Shown here piece by piece: positions 14,187 through 23,743 of a stretch of 64,000 nt of DNA. The stretch is from NCBI GenBank assembly GCA_040882605.1, contig JBBEAY010000002.1:62001-126000 (forward strand), written 5' to 3'. The position numbers were made by a program, and so were the translations under genes. The stretch comes from JAOUEA01 sp040882605 (GTDB taxonomy: Bacteria > Actinomycetota > UBA4738 > HRBIN12). A model generated the notes under the pieces. That model made no database searches, was not told the DNA's origin, and saw nothing but the letters and a program-made list of their open reading frames with translations. Numbering within the stretch: the first letter of the stretch is position 1; each line of letters opens with the position of its first letter.

Positions 14187-16907
14187 GTGCCGGTACTCGA
14201 CAAGCTTTCCAACATCGGTGAAGGGCGCAAGCTCAAGAACCTCGAGTCGATCGCGCAGCTCGTGAACACGTTCGAGCCCGAGGTCGAGGACCTCACCGAC
14301 GACGAGCTTCGAGCCAAGACCGATGAGCTGAAGCAGCGGGCCGCCAACGGCGAGTCGCTCGACGACCTGCTTCCTGAGGCGTTCGCAACCACGCGTGAAG
14401 CCGCGCGCCGAACGATCGGCCAGCGGCACTTCGACGTGCAGCTCATGGGCGGCGCGGCCCTGCACCAGGGCAACATCGCTGAGATGAAGACCGGTGAGGG
14501 CAAGACGCTGGTGTCGACGCTTCCCGGGTATCTGAACGCGCTGTCGGGCGAGGGCGTGCACTTGGTCACGGTCAACGACTATCTGGCCAAGCGCGACTCC
14601 GAGTGGATGGGCGGCATCTACCGCTTCCTCGGGCTCGAAGTGGGACTGATCCAAGCCACGATGTCGCCGGCGCAACGGCGCCCCGCCTACGCCGCCGACA
14701 TCACTTACGGCACGAACAACGAGTTCGGCTTCGACTATCTGCGCGACAACATGGCGATGCGTTTGGCCGAGACGGTGCAGCGCGGGCACAACTTCGCGAT
14801 CGTGGACGAGGTCGACTCGATCTTGATCGACGAGGCGCGCACGCCGTTGATCATCAGCGGCATGGTGCGCGATTCCGCGAAGTGGTATGTGACCTTCGCC
14901 CGCGTCGCACCTCGCCTCAAGCGCGACGAGGACTACGAGGTCGAAGAGTCCAAGTACCAGATCGCGATCACCGAGCAGGGTGTGACCAAGGTCGAGGAGA
15001 TCCTCGGCGTCGAGAACCTCTACGACCACGCCAACACGACCCTCGTGCACCACCTGCAGAACTCGCTGCGCGCCAAGGAGCTGTACAAGCGCGATGTCGC
15101 CTACGTCGTGACGGGCGGCGAGGTGAAGATCGTCGACGAGTTCACCGGACGCGTGCTCGAAGGCCGGCGTTACTCCGAGGGGCTGCACCAGGCGATCGAG
15201 GCCAAGGAAGGCGTGAAGATCAAGGAAGAGAACCAGACCCTCGCCACGGTCACGATCCAGAACTACTTCAAGATGTACGACAAGCTCTCGGGCATGACGG
15301 GAACGGCCAAGACCCAGCTCACCGAGTTCGAGGAGACCTACAGGATCTCGGTCGTCGAGATCCCGACGAACCGCCCCAACGTGCGCGGTGACGAGCAGGA
15401 TCTGATCTACAAGGGCGAAGAAGCCAAGTGGAACGCCGTGGTCGAGGACCTCAAGGAGCGATACGAGGGCGGGCAGCCGATCCTCGTGGGCACCGTCTCG
15501 ATCGAGAAGAGCGAGCTGCTGTCGGGCCTCATGAACCGACGCGGCATCCCGCACAGCGTGCTGAACGCCAAGAACCACGAGAAGGAAGCCGTGATCGTGG
15601 CCCAGGCCGGGCGCAAGGGCTCGGTCACGGTCGCGACCAACATGGCCGGGCGAGGCGTCGACATCCTGCTCGGCGGCAACCCTGAGTACCTCGCGCGCCA
15701 GGAGATGGCCGCCCGTGACTGGGACAACGACGCGTACCTGCTCTTCGAGATGCCCGACGAGGATCGCGCTGCTTACGAGGCCGAGTACGAGCCGATCCTC
15801 GCGAAGCTCAAGGCGCAGACCGACGCGGAGCACGACGAGGTGATCGAGCACGGGGGGCTGTTCGTGCTCGGCACCGAGCGGCACGAGTCACGCCGCATCG
15901 ACAATCAGCTCCGAGGTCGGTCCGGCCGCCAAGGCGACCCGGGCGAGTCGCGCTTCTACCTCTCCCTCGAGGACGACCTGATGCGCATGTTCGCGAGCGA
16001 CCGCGTGGCCTCGATCATGGCGCGTCTGAAGTGGCCCGACGACGAGCCGATCGAAGCGAAGATGGTCTCCAAGGCCGTCGAGAACGCCCAGAGGCAGATC
16101 GAGGAGCTGAACTACGAGCGCCGCAAGAACGTGCTGAAGTACGACGAGGTCATGAACGGCCAGCGCGAGGCGATCTACGGCGAACGCCGCAAGATCCTCG
16201 AGGGCCAGGACCTGCGGGACGAGTCGGTTGGGTTCGTCGAGGACCTCGTGTCCGATGTCGTGGAGAGCCAGTGTCCGGCCGACGTCTTCCCCGAGGAATG
16301 GGATCTCGACGCTCTGTTCACCGCGCTGCTCGAGATCTACCCGGCGCAAGTGAACGAGGAGGAAGCGAAGCAGGCCTCGAGCACCGACGAGCTCGTCGAC
16401 CTGTTCGTGGCAGACGCGATGGCCCGGTACGAGGAGAAAGAGCAGGCCGTGACGCCTGAGGTCATGCGTGAGCTGGAGCGCGTCGTGCTGCTGAACATCA
16501 CCGACACGAAGTGGCGCGAGCACCTCTACGAGATGGACTACCTGCAGGAAGGCATCCACCTGCGGGCGCTCGCGCAGAAGGATCCGATCACCGAGTATCG
16601 GCGTGAGGCCTACGACATGTTCCAGGGGCTGACCGAGTCGATCCGGGCCGACTTCGTGCGCTACATCTATCGGGTCGAGTTCGTGAAGCAGGGCGAGGAG
16701 CAGGCCCGCCAGCAGGCGTCGCAGCCATCGCGGGTGCAGGACAACCGCGCCGACGTCGAAGAGGCCGGCGGACAGCGCGCCGTCGGAGGCGGCAGCGCCG
16801 GCACCGCGAGCGCGAATCAGGCCGTGAGCGAGAAGGTTCCGCGCAACGCTCCCTGCCCGTGCGGCAGCGGCAAGAAGTTCAAGAAGTGCCACGGCGCCAC
16901 GGTCTGA
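14187..16907 (+). CDS. secA: Preprotein translocase ATPase SecA
   Basis: A 906-residue motor ATPase of the Sec export pathway at the inner face of the membrane. It shows Walker A MKTGEGKTLV (~102), the DEVDSILIDEARTPLIISG region (~208), LSGMTGTA (~370), the second helicase domain with TNMAGRGVDILLGGNP (~490), and LRGRSGRQGDPGESRFYLSL (~575). The C terminus has the SEC-C zinc motif CPCGSGKKFKKCH, which binds SecB-like partners or the ribosome. The length matches a canonical housekeeping SecA. GTG 14187 has GAAGGGA upstream. It follows the hpf/regulator region as in other actinobacteria. Confidence 0.97.
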   Translation: MPVLDKLSNIGEGRKLKNLESIAQLVNTFEPEVEDLTDDELRAKTDELKQRAANGESLDDLLPEAFATTREAARRTIGQRHFDVQLMGGAALHQGNIAEMKTGEGKTLVSTLPGYLNALSGEGVHLVTVNDYLAKRDSEWMGGIYRFLGLEVGLIQATMSPAQRRPAYAADITYGTNNEFGFDYLRDNMAMRLAETVQRGHNFAIVDEVDSILIDEARTPLIISGMVRDSAKWYVTFARVAPRLKRDEDYEVEESKYQIAITEQGVTKVEEILGVENLYDHANTTLVHHLQNSLRAKELYKRDVAYVVTGGEVKIVDEFTGRVLEGRRYSEGLHQAIEAKEGVKIKEENQTLATVTIQNYFKMYDKLSGMTGTAKTQLTEFEETYRISVVEIPTNRPNVRGDEQDLIYKGEEAKWNAVVEDLKERYEGGQPILVGTVSIEKSELLSGLMNRRGIPHSVLNAKNHEKEAVIVAQAGRKGSVTVATNMAGRGVDILLGGNPEYLARQEMAARDWDNDAYLLFEMPDEDRAAYEAEYEPILAKLKAQTDAEHDEVIEHGGLFVLGTERHESRRIDNQLRGRSGRQGDPGESRFYLSLEDDLMRMFASDRVASIMARLKWPDDEPIEAKMVSKAVENAQRQIEELNYERRKNVLKYDEVMNGQREAIYGERRKILEGQDLRDESVGFVEDLVSDVVESQCPADVFPEEWDLDALFTALLEIYPAQVNEEEAKQASSTDELVDLFVADAMARYEEKEQAVTPEVMRELERVVLLNITDTKWREHLYEMDYLQEGIHLRALAQKDPITEYRREAYDMFQGLTESIRADFVRYIYRVEFVKQGEEQARQQASQPSRVQDNRADVEEAGGQRAVGGGSAGTASANQAVSEKVPRNAPCPCGSGKKFKKCHGATV

Positions 16908-16917
16908 GGTTCGAGCG

Positions 16918-17397
16918 TCAGCCAGGCGCCGGAGTGAGCCGCCGTCCGAGCAGCTGGCACGGGTTCTCTGGTCCCCAGATGTCGAGCTCGGCCATCGGTC
17001 GGAACCCTCGAGCCAGGTAGAACGCCCGCGTCGCGGCGTACTCGGGCCCCGGATCGCCGTCGCGGTCGGAGAGCGTCTTCACGAACAGGGTCTGGGCATC
17101 GCTCGGCAACGAGCTGCTGAAGTTCGCGATGAGCTTCGAGCCGATGCCGCTTCCTCGACGCTCGGCCTGCACCGCCATCCACGTGATCTCCCACGAGGCT
17201 GCCGAACGACGTTCGTACGTGATGAATGCCACGACCACGTCGCCCTCGACCGCGATCAGGCCATCGTTGGTTCGAACCGCGGCGCTGCACTCGGCGATGC
17301 CTTCGGGGTTGCCGAACCATGCGGGCAGGCCGCTGACGATCGCGTCGCATGCGTGTGCGTCGAGGACGCGATCGAGCGCTCGGATCACTCGGGTCAT
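16918..17397 (-). CDS. GNAT family N-acetyltransferase
   Basis: A 159-residue GNAT protein convergent with secA (10-bp gap). It carries the acetyl-CoA motif VQAERRGSGIGSKLIANF (~residues 76-93) and YAATRAFYLARGFRPMAEL near the C terminus. The start at 17397 is seven bases downstream of a TACCGT hexamer (17405-17410 on the minus strand), indicating a leaderless transcript divergent from prfB. The substrate is unknown. Confidence 0.85.
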   Translation of the reverse strand: MTRVIRALDRVLDAHACDAIVSGLPAWFGNPEGIAECSAAVRTNDGLIAVEGDVVVAFITYERRSAASWEITWMAVQAERRGSGIGSKLIANFSSSLPSDAQTLFVKTLSDRDGDPGPEYAATRAFYLARGFRPMAELDIWGPENPCQLLGRRLTPAPG

Positions 17398-17404
17398 AAG
17401 GGGG

Positions 17405-17410
17405 ACGGTA
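17405..17410 (-). promoter_or_regulatory. -10-like element for the minus-strand GNAT gene
   Basis: TACCGT on the minus strand lies seven bases before the ATG ending at 17397. The divergent prfB has TACGAT at 17428-17433, so the 46-bp gap holds two back-to-back promoters. Confidence 0.4.
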
Positions 17411-17443
17411 GCTCAGTGGGCCGCTGCTACGATGCCCCGCGCG

Positions 17444-18563
17444 ATGAGCGAGCATACTGAGCGACTCCAGAAGCTGCGTGAGCGCGTGCTGGCCTCCAAG
17501 GAGTTCCTTTGACGTCCACGGCAAGCGCGCGCAGACCGAGGAGCTCGCGATCCAGGCCGCAGAGCCCTCGTTGTGGGACGACCCCCAGCGGGCACAGCAG
17601 ATCACGTCGAAGCTCTCGCGGTTGAGGGGCGAGGTCGATCGCTACGACGGGCTGATCTCGCGCGTCGACGACGCTGTCGCGATCGATGAGCTGCTCGCCG
17701 ATGGGTCCGACGCCGAGCTCGAACTGGAGCTCGCGAGCTCGGTCACCGGGCTTGAGGCCGACGTCGACAAGCTCGAGCTTGCTGCGCTGCTCTCGGGGCC
17801 CTACGACGCTTCCGATGCGATCGCCACCATCAACGCCGGCGCCGGAGGAACCGAGAGCCAGGACTGGGCGGAGATGCTGCTGCGCATGTACACCCGATGG
17901 GCGGAGCGCGAGGGCTTCGACGCCGAGGTCGACGACATCCAGCATGGCGACGAGGCCGGCATCAAGTCGGCCACGTTCACCGTGAGCGGTACGAACGTCT
18001 ACGGTCTGCTCTCGGCGGAGCGGGGTGTGCATCGCCTCGTGCGCATCAGCCCGTTCGATGGGCAGAAGCGCCGGCACACGTCGTTCGCGTCGCTCGACGT
18101 CATCCCGATGCTCGAGGAGTCCGACGAGGAAGACATCGAGATCCCGCCCGACGAGCTGCGCATCGACGTCTATCGCTCGAGCGGGCCCGGGGGTCAATCG
18201 GTGAACACCACGGACTCGGCCGTGCGCATCACCCACATCCCGACAGGGCTCGCGGCCGCGTGTCAGAACGAACGTTCGCAGCTGCAGAACAGGGCAGTCG
18301 CGATGCGCATCCTGAAAGCCCGCCTTGCCGAGGTGGAGCGGCACAAGCGCGAGGAGGAGATGGAATCGATCCGCGGCGAGCGCAAGGCGGTCGACTTCGG
18401 GTCGCAGATCCGCTCCTACGTGCTGGCGCCGTATCAGATGGTGAAGGACCATCGCACCGACGAGGAGGTCGGCGACCCGCAGCGGGTGCTCGACGGCGAC
18501 ATCGACCGGTTCATCGAGGCCGAGCTCCGACATCGGGCGGCCGAGGGAGGGACATCGGCGTGA
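17444..18563 (+). CDS. prfB: Peptide chain release factor 2 with programmed +1 frameshift
   Basis: RF2 (372 residues after frameshifting) releases peptides at UGA and UAA. The first 22 codons (17444-17509) end in TTC CTT and meet TGA at 17510-17512. Skipping T17510 continues at GAC 17511 into the long second frame. The slip site CTT-TGA-C is preceded, three bases away, by the SD-like AAGGAG (17498-17503), exactly as in the classic autoregulated prfB site. The second part has SPF (anticodon-like) in RISPFDGQKRR and the catalytic GGQ in SGPGGQSVNTTDSAV. Low RF2 favours the frameshift, giving autoregulation. A TACGAT -10-like element lies ten bases before the ATG. Confidence 0.95.
17498..17513 (+). 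promoter_or_regulatory. Programmed +1 frameshift site of prfB
   Basis: AAGGAG, a TTC spacer, then CTT TGA C. The internal SD-like sequence and the in-frame UGA together drive the slip of the P-site tRNA-Leu from CUU to UUU. Confidence 0.93.
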
Positions 18564-20578
18564 GGGCGGGTCGTTCCGACCGCTTCCGTCTCGTGCTGGC
18601 GAGCTTCGTGATGTTGTTCGCAGAGCTGGCATTGATCCGCTGGGTCGCTGCGTACCAGATCTACGTCGCCTACTTCACGAACTTCATCCTGCTCGCGAGC
18701 TTCCTCGGCATCGGTGTTGGTTTCCTCAGCTCGCGGGGCCGCTTCGCGTTCCGCATGGCGCCGGCATCGTTCGCCCTGTTCACGGGAGTGGTCTTCACGC
18801 TGCGGGTCACCAAGGGCTTCGGCAGGGAGCGGGCGCTCGAGACGATCTTCGGTCTGCCTGCGCCGCCGACGTGGGTCGTGCTTCCGGTGCTGTTCCTCGG
18901 CGCGACGTGGGTCATGGCCTGCATCGCGCGAGGTGTGGCTGAGCTGTTCGAGCGGTTCGAGCCGCTCGAGGCCTACCGCCTCGACATCGCCGGCAGCCTG
19001 CTCGGCATCGTCGTGTTCTCGGTGCTGTCGTTCCTCGGCACTGGCCCGTTCGTCTGGGGCGTGGTCCTCGGGGTCTGCTTCCTTGGGCTGTGGCCGGCCG
19101 CGGCGTATACAGGCGGACGGCTGGCGGTGGCCGGAACCATGGTGGTGCTCGCGCTCGGATCGATCTCGTCGGTCGACGTGTGGTCGCCCTACTACAGGGT
19201 CTCCGTGTATGAAGAGCAGGACGGGCGGATCCCCATCCGCGTGAACTCCTTGCCCCACCAATCGATGTTGCCGCTGTCGGAGATCCGAGCCGGGTTCTAC
19301 TCGAAGCCCTATACGCACCTCGATCGCCCGCCGGGCTCGGTGCTGATCATCGGTGCCGGAAACGGCAACGACGTGGCGCTGGCTTTGGACGAGGGAGCGG
19401 ACCATGTCGACGCGGTGGAGATCGATCGCACGCTTCAGCGAGCGGGCAGCGAGCTTCATTCGTCGCGCCCCTATCAGGATGCGCGAGTCACGCCGCACAT
19501 CGACGACGGACGGGCGTTCCTGGAGCGAAGCGACGACGAGTACGACCTCATCTTGTTCGCGCTGCCCGACTCTTTGACGCTCGTCAGTGGGCAGGGGTCG
19601 CTTCGGCTCGAGAGCTATCTGTTCACCACCGAAGCGATGACGTCGGTGCGGGACCATCTCGCTCCCGGTGGCGTCTACGCTATGTACAACTACTACCGCC
19701 CTGATGTGTTCGCGCGTTATGCCAACACGATGCGTCAGGCATTCGGCCACGGACCGTGCTTCGACGATGGGGTCGAGGTGTTGGGTCCCAGGCTGCAGTC
19801 GGTCTTGACGATCGGACGTGAGCCGGGCGACATCACGTGCACGACCCCTTGGGTGGCGGCGGGCGAAGTGCCCGATCCCTCCACCGACGACCGACCGTTC
19901 CCGTACGTGATCGGCCGCATGATCCCCGCGTTCTATCTGTGGTGGCTCGGGGCCATCGTGCTGACGTCGCTCGTCGTGGTGCGGTGGGCAGCAGGGGCGC
20001 GGCTGGCAGGCATGCGCCCTTATGCCGACCTGTTCTTCATGGGCGCGGCGTTCCTGCTGCTGGAGACGAAGAACGTGGTGCAGTTCGCGCTGCTGTTCGG
20101 CACGACGTGGTTCGTGAACTCGTTGGTGTTCGCCGGCATCCTGTTGGCGGTGCTCGCTGCCGTCGAGCTCGCGCGGCGGGTGCGTCTGCCATCGCCTGCG
20201 GTGATGTACGGCGCCCTGCTCGCCTGTCTGGGCGTCGCCTGGCTCGTGCCGCCCGCAGAGCTGCTGGGTCTGCCGGTCGCCACCCGCTTCCTCGCGAGCG
20301 TTGCCGTCGCGTTCGCACCGGTCTTCGTCGCCAACCTGATCTTCGCCCAGAGGTTCCGGACCGTGGGCGCTTCGACCGTTGCGTTCGGCGCGAACCTGCT
20401 CGGCGCGATGCTCGGCGGGGTGTTGGAGTACGTCGCGATCGCGACCGGCTACCGCCTGCTACTCCTCGCCGTCGCCGTTGCCTACGGGCTCGCGTTCGTT
20501 ATCGGACGCCGCCACCTGGGGGCGGATCGGCCCGAGCAGGACGCTGAGCAGGCTGGCGTCGCCGGCGCCGTTCCGTGA
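18560..20578 (+). CDS. Membrane protein with spermidine-synthase-like domain between two helix bundles
   Basis: A 672-residue protein starting with GTG that overlaps prfB by four bases. About six or seven N-terminal membrane helices (residues ~8-205) are followed by a soluble Rossmann methyltransferase/spermidine-synthase-like domain (~230-440). This has LIIGAGNGNDVALALDEGA and VDAVEIDRTLQ for the nucleoside pocket and DDGRAFLE and YDLILFALPDS further on. About six C-terminal helices complete it (~455-660). The fold suggests aminopropyl or methyl transfer at the membrane; the substrate is unknown. The classic catalytic Asp region reads FALPDSLT, so activity as a true polyamine synthase is doubtful. 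Confidence 0.8.
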   Translation: MRAGRSDRFRLVLASFVMLFAELALIRWVAAYQIYVAYFTNFILLASFLGIGVGFLSSRGRFAFRMAPASFALFTGVVFTLRVTKGFGRERALETIFGLPAPPTWVVLPVLFLGATWVMACIARGVAELFERFEPLEAYRLDIAGSLLGIVVFSVLSFLGTGPFVWGVVLGVCFLGLWPAAAYTGGRLAVAGTMVVLALGSISSVDVWSPYYRVSVYEEQDGRIPIRVNSLPHQSMLPLSEIRAGFYSKPYTHLDRPPGSVLIIGAGNGNDVALALDEGADHVDAVEIDRTLQRAGSELHSSRPYQDARVTPHIDDGRAFLERSDDEYDLILFALPDSLTLVSGQGSLRLESYLFTTEAMTSVRDHLAPGGVYAMYNYYRPDVFARYANTMRQAFGHGPCFDDGVEVLGPRLQSVLTIGREPGDITCTTPWVAAGEVPDPSTDDRPFPYVIGRMIPAFYLWWLGAIVLTSLVVVRWAAGARLAGMRPYADLFFMGAAFLLLETKNVVQFALLFGTTWFVNSLVFAGILLAVLAAVELARRVRLPSPAVMYGALLACLGVAWLVPPAELLGLPVATRFLASVAVAFAPVFVANLIFAQRFRTVGASTVAFGANLLGAMLGGVLEYVAIATGYRLLLLAVAVAYGLAFVIGRRHLGADRPEQDAEQAGVAGAVP

Positions 20579-22973
20579 CGAACGCGACCGTGCCCGTCGC
20601 CGCTGCGAGCAGCCACATGGCGGTGCTCAGGCGCAGACCCCACGTCACGGCATCGTCCCGGTAGATCAGTCGCACCTCATGGTCGCCTGCCGCCACCGCC
20701 ACGCCCTGGAGGAAGCCGTCGACGGGCATAACGGTCGCGGGTTCCCCGTCGACCGTCGCCGTCCACCCATCGTCGAACGACGTGCGCACGACGACTATCG
20801 ATGGCGCCGTGGCCTCGACGTCGATCAGCACGCTCTCGGGTGAGGTCTCGGAGTACGTGGCGACACCTGGCTCGGCATCCGGCGTGGGTGTGATGCCCGG
20901 GTCGCGCTCGAGCACCGCGAGACGCGCCGGGTCGAACGACGATGGCAAGATCGTGCGCAACGCGCTCTCGACGTCGGGCACGATGTGAAAGCTCGGGACG
21001 ACCGAGACCCGTGGCTGCCACCCTTCCAGCTCGATCAGGTCGTAACCGTCGGCCTGTTCGGCGAGACGGCCGGCGAGGGGAGAAGTGATGCCGGTCGGCA
21101 CGACGAGGTAGCGAGCGCCGAGCAGCCGCGCATCGCGAAGGCTCGGCAGGTCGATCACCGCGGCGTTGTAGAAGACTGACAGCGGGGTCCGTGCATGCAT
21201 GTAGCTCCAGTAGCGGCCGAGCTGCACGGGGTTGTAGCCCAGCGTGTCGTGCAATCCAAAGAGGGTGCCGCGTTCCATGGCGAGCGCGGGCCAGTCGAGC
21301 TCGAGCTGCATGAAGAGGTAGCCCTTCTCGAACGAGGAAGCGGGCGGCGCCCACGTCAAGTAGCGATCGTGCGTCGCCGCGAGGAGAGGCACGAATTCGG
21401 TCGGCGCGGCGAAGTCCGATGCGTCGATGCGCGGCAGCGGCAGCGGCTGGGGGATCAGATTCGGGTGTGCACCTGCCTCCAGGTTGAGTAGCACGGTGCG
21501 GTCCGGGGGCGTGAGCTGAGAGACCACAGCGCTCACGGCGAGCTCGAGGGCGAGCACGACCCCCACTGCGGTCCACGCCCACGTGCGCCGACTCGTCGAG
21601 AGCTGGAACAGCGTCCAGCCTCCGCCGGCGAGGCCGAGCGCGAGCACGATGAAGTACAACGGGTTCGCGAGCGCGAGCAGCGGCACGCCGAGCCAGACGA
21701 AGGCGCCGGCTGCGAGCCACCGGCGAGCTGCCTTCGGAGCGAGCGGGTCCTCGCGCAGACCCTGCATGCCCACGGCCCCGAGCACCGGCACCGCGATCAC
21801 CGCGAGGTATCGCATGCGCCCCGGGTTGTGCAGATAGACGTCGCCGAACGGGATGCGCAGGAAGATGTCGCGTACCCAGGGGGCGCCGACCACCGCATCG
21901 AGCATCAACGCCCACGTGAGCACGAGCGCTCCACCGAAGGCCCAGACCAACGCGCGGCGCCGGCGCGCCCGCATCGCGAGCGGTACGCCGAGCAAGATCG
22001 TGGCGCCCGCGTAGGCGCCCGGTGTGGCGCCGAACGCCAGCGGCCACGCCGCCCACACGCCGTTCGCCTGGAGCGATCCACCGTCGCTGCCGCCCAGGCT
22101 GCCGAGGGCGTCGCCGAGGCGCTCGTACCCGGCGGCCAGGCTCGACGCCTGGATCGCGTCGATGCGCGGTAGCAAGACCGCGAGCGAGAGCAGCGGAAGC
22201 GCGACCAGGAACGTGAGGGCGCGGCCGGCCGCTGCGAGGGGGCGTCCGTGTTCCTCGATCGTGTCGGTCACGGCGCCCGCGGCGAGGTAGGCCGAGAGAA
22301 GAGCGGTGCATACGACGAGACCGTGGCTCAGGTGGGCGGTCGCGACCTGCGACCAGGCTAGCGCGCCGAGCGCGATCCACCCGATCCGTAGAGACCATCG
22401 CGTGGCCCGGCGATAGCCTGCTGCGCCCGCCAGCGCCGCGCACGACCAGGCTATGGCGCCCGCGAACGGCATCGAGATCGCGATCTCCGAGGTCGACATC
22501 AGCATCGCGATCGAGAGCGCGCCCGCGGTGGCCGCCAGGCGTGAGAGCCGCTCGAGTCGTAGGAACGAGAAGAGGCCGAGTCCCGCGATGATCGGGTTCG
22601 CGACGATGAACGCCCGCATCGCGACCGCCGGGGAGAGCTGAGAGAACAGCCCCATGGGCAACAGGTAGAGCCAGCCACCCTGGGGGTCGGCGGCATAGCG
22701 GTAGCCCGCCATCTCGAAGGGGTTCCACAAGGGCACGTGCCCGGCAGCGATCGACCGTCCGAGGAACGAGAACCGGGGCAGCCAGAACGACAGGATGTCG
22801 GGGTGGCCGTCGCTCAGTCGATCGGCGAACACGAAGCCCCGCAGCGCGAACAGCACGCCGGCGATGATCACTGCGGGCCCGGCGATGGCGAGAGCGGCGC
22901 GCCGAGCCCGACCGGGTCCATCAGACCGCGCGTGGGTCCGCGGTACCGGTGTGTCGACCTCCGTCGCGCCCAT
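20499..22973 (-). CDS. YfhO-like polytopic membrane protein
   Basis: An 824-residue protein with about twelve membrane helices in the first ~500 residues, then an extracytoplasmic beta-rich region (~510-780), a last helix (~785-805) and a basic tail. The N-terminal loop PRFSFLGRSIAAGHVPLWNPFEMAGYRY matches the WNP signature of YfhO/GT-C-like proteins, some of which assist glycosylation of wall polymers. VVRTSFDDGWTATVDGEPA near the C terminus is also typical. Its 3' end overlaps the converging gene by 80 bp. The start is eight bases downstream of TAAGCT on the minus strand. Confidence 0.85.
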   Translation of the reverse strand: MGATEVDTPVPRTHARSDGPGRARRAALAIAGPAVIIAGVLFALRGFVFADRLSDGHPDILSFWLPRFSFLGRSIAAGHVPLWNPFEMAGYRYAADPQGGWLYLLPMGLFSQLSPAVAMRAFIVANPIIAGLGLFSFLRLERLSRLAATAGALSIAMLMSTSEIAISMPFAGAIAWSCAALAGAAGYRRATRWSLRIGWIALGALAWSQVATAHLSHGLVVCTALLSAYLAAGAVTDTIEEHGRPLAAAGRALTFLVALPLLSLAVLLPRIDAIQASSLAAGYERLGDALGSLGGSDGGSLQANGVWAAWPLAFGATPGAYAGATILLGVPLAMRARRRRALVWAFGGALVLTWALMLDAVVGAPWVRDIFLRIPFGDVYLHNPGRMRYLAVIAVPVLGAVGMQGLREDPLAPKAARRWLAAGAFVWLGVPLLALANPLYFIVLALGLAGGGWTLFQLSTSRRTWAWTAVGVVLALELAVSAVVSQLTPPDRTVLLNLEAGAHPNLIPQPLPLPRIDASDFAAPTEFVPLLAATHDRYLTWAPPASSFEKGYLFMQLELDWPALAMERGTLFGLHDTLGYNPVQLGRYWSYMHARTPLSVFYNAAVIDLPSLRDARLLGARYLVVPTGITSPLAGRLAEQADGYDLIELEGWQPRVSVVPSFHIVPDVESALRTILPSSFDPARLAVLERDPGITPTPDAEPGVATYSETSPESVLIDVEATAPSIVVVRTSFDDGWTATVDGEPATVMPVDGFLQGVAVAAGDHEVRLIYRDDAVTWGLRLSTAMWLLAAATGTVAFVTERRRRRQPAQRPARADPPPGGGVR

Positions 22974-23022
22974 GGCGACCCAGCTTACGGAGTCACCTCC
23001 CTGGCGGCCCGAGGAGGTCTGA

Positions 23023-23028
23023 TAGGGT
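23023..23028 (+). promoter_or_regulatory. -10-like element for ftsEX
   Basis: TAGGGT lies 37 bases before the ftsE ATG, leaving a short leader with an SD (GAGGTG). The divergent YfhO gene has TAAGCT at 22982-22987 on the other strand. Confidence 0.4.
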
Positions 23029-23065
23029 TGACCGGTTCTCCCTTCCCCACTCTCCTGAGGTGCAG

Positions 23066-23743
23066 ATGATCAGTCTTCAGCGTGTCTCGAAGACCTACAA
23101 GAACGGCGTCACCGCCCTCACCGACGTCAGCGTCGAGGTCGAGAAGGGTGAGTTCGTCTTCATCGTCGGGCAATCCGGGTCAGGCAAGTCGACGATGATC
23201 CGCCTTCTCCTCAAGGAAGAAGAGACCACGCAAGGCGACATCTATGTCGGGGGCAAGAACCTCAGGAAGATGTCGTCGTGGGACGTGCCGAAGCTCAGGC
23301 GCAACGTCGGCACGGTCTTCCAGGACTACAAGCTGCTCACCGACAAGACCGTGTTCGACAACGTGGCGTTCGGCCTCGAGGTGATCGGCAAGCAGAAGCA
23401 CATCATCGACCAGCGGGTGCCCGAGATCCTCGAATACGTCGGACTCGGCGACAAGCTCAACAACTACCCCGATGAGCTGTCGGGCGGGGAGCAGCAGCGC
23501 GTGTCGATCGCGCGGGCGTGCGTGAACCGCCCGCTGGTGCTGCTCGCCGACGAGCCTACCGGCAACCTCGACCCCAACACGAGCGTCGACATCATGCGCC
23601 TGCTCGACAAGGTGAACCGCATCGGCACCACGGTGGTCATGGCCACGCACGACCAGGCGATCGTCGACGCGATGCGCAAGCGCGTGATCGAGCTCGACAA
23701 GGGCCACGTGATCCGCGACCAGTCGCGAGGCGTCTACAGCTGA
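23066..23743 (+). CDS. ftsE: Cell division ATP-binding protein FtsE
   Basis: A 225-residue ABC ATPase that works with FtsX to activate peptidoglycan hydrolases at the septum. It has Walker A VGQSGSGKST (~residues 35-44), Q-loop TVFQDYKLL, signature LSGGEQQRVSIARA (~137), Walker B PLVLLADEPTGNLDP and the switch His in MATHDQ. The ATG lies after GAGGTG. It overlaps ftsX by TGATG, so the two subunits are translationally coupled. Confidence 0.96.
   Translation: MISLQRVSKTYKNGVTALTDVSVEVEKGEFVFIVGQSGSGKSTMIRLLLKEEETTQGDIYVGGKNLRKMSSWDVPKLRRNVGTVFQDYKLLTDKTVFDNVAFGLEVIGKQKHIIDQRVPEILEYVGLGDKLNNYPDELSGGEQQRVSIARACVNRPLVLLADEPTGNLDPNTSVDIMRLLDKVNRIGTTVVMATHDQAIVDAMRKRVIELDKGHVIRDQSRGVYS

Noticed and set aside
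13986..15884. Long open frame (632 codons) antisense to secA
   Set aside because: It mirrors secA codon structure in a high-GC genome, has low-complexity Leu/Val/Arg/Asp composition and no domain or start signal.
17403..17435. tRNA-like string (GGTAGCTCAGTGG) before prfB
   Set aside because: Only the D-arm-like part is present; no anticodon or T-arm follows, and the region holds two promoters.
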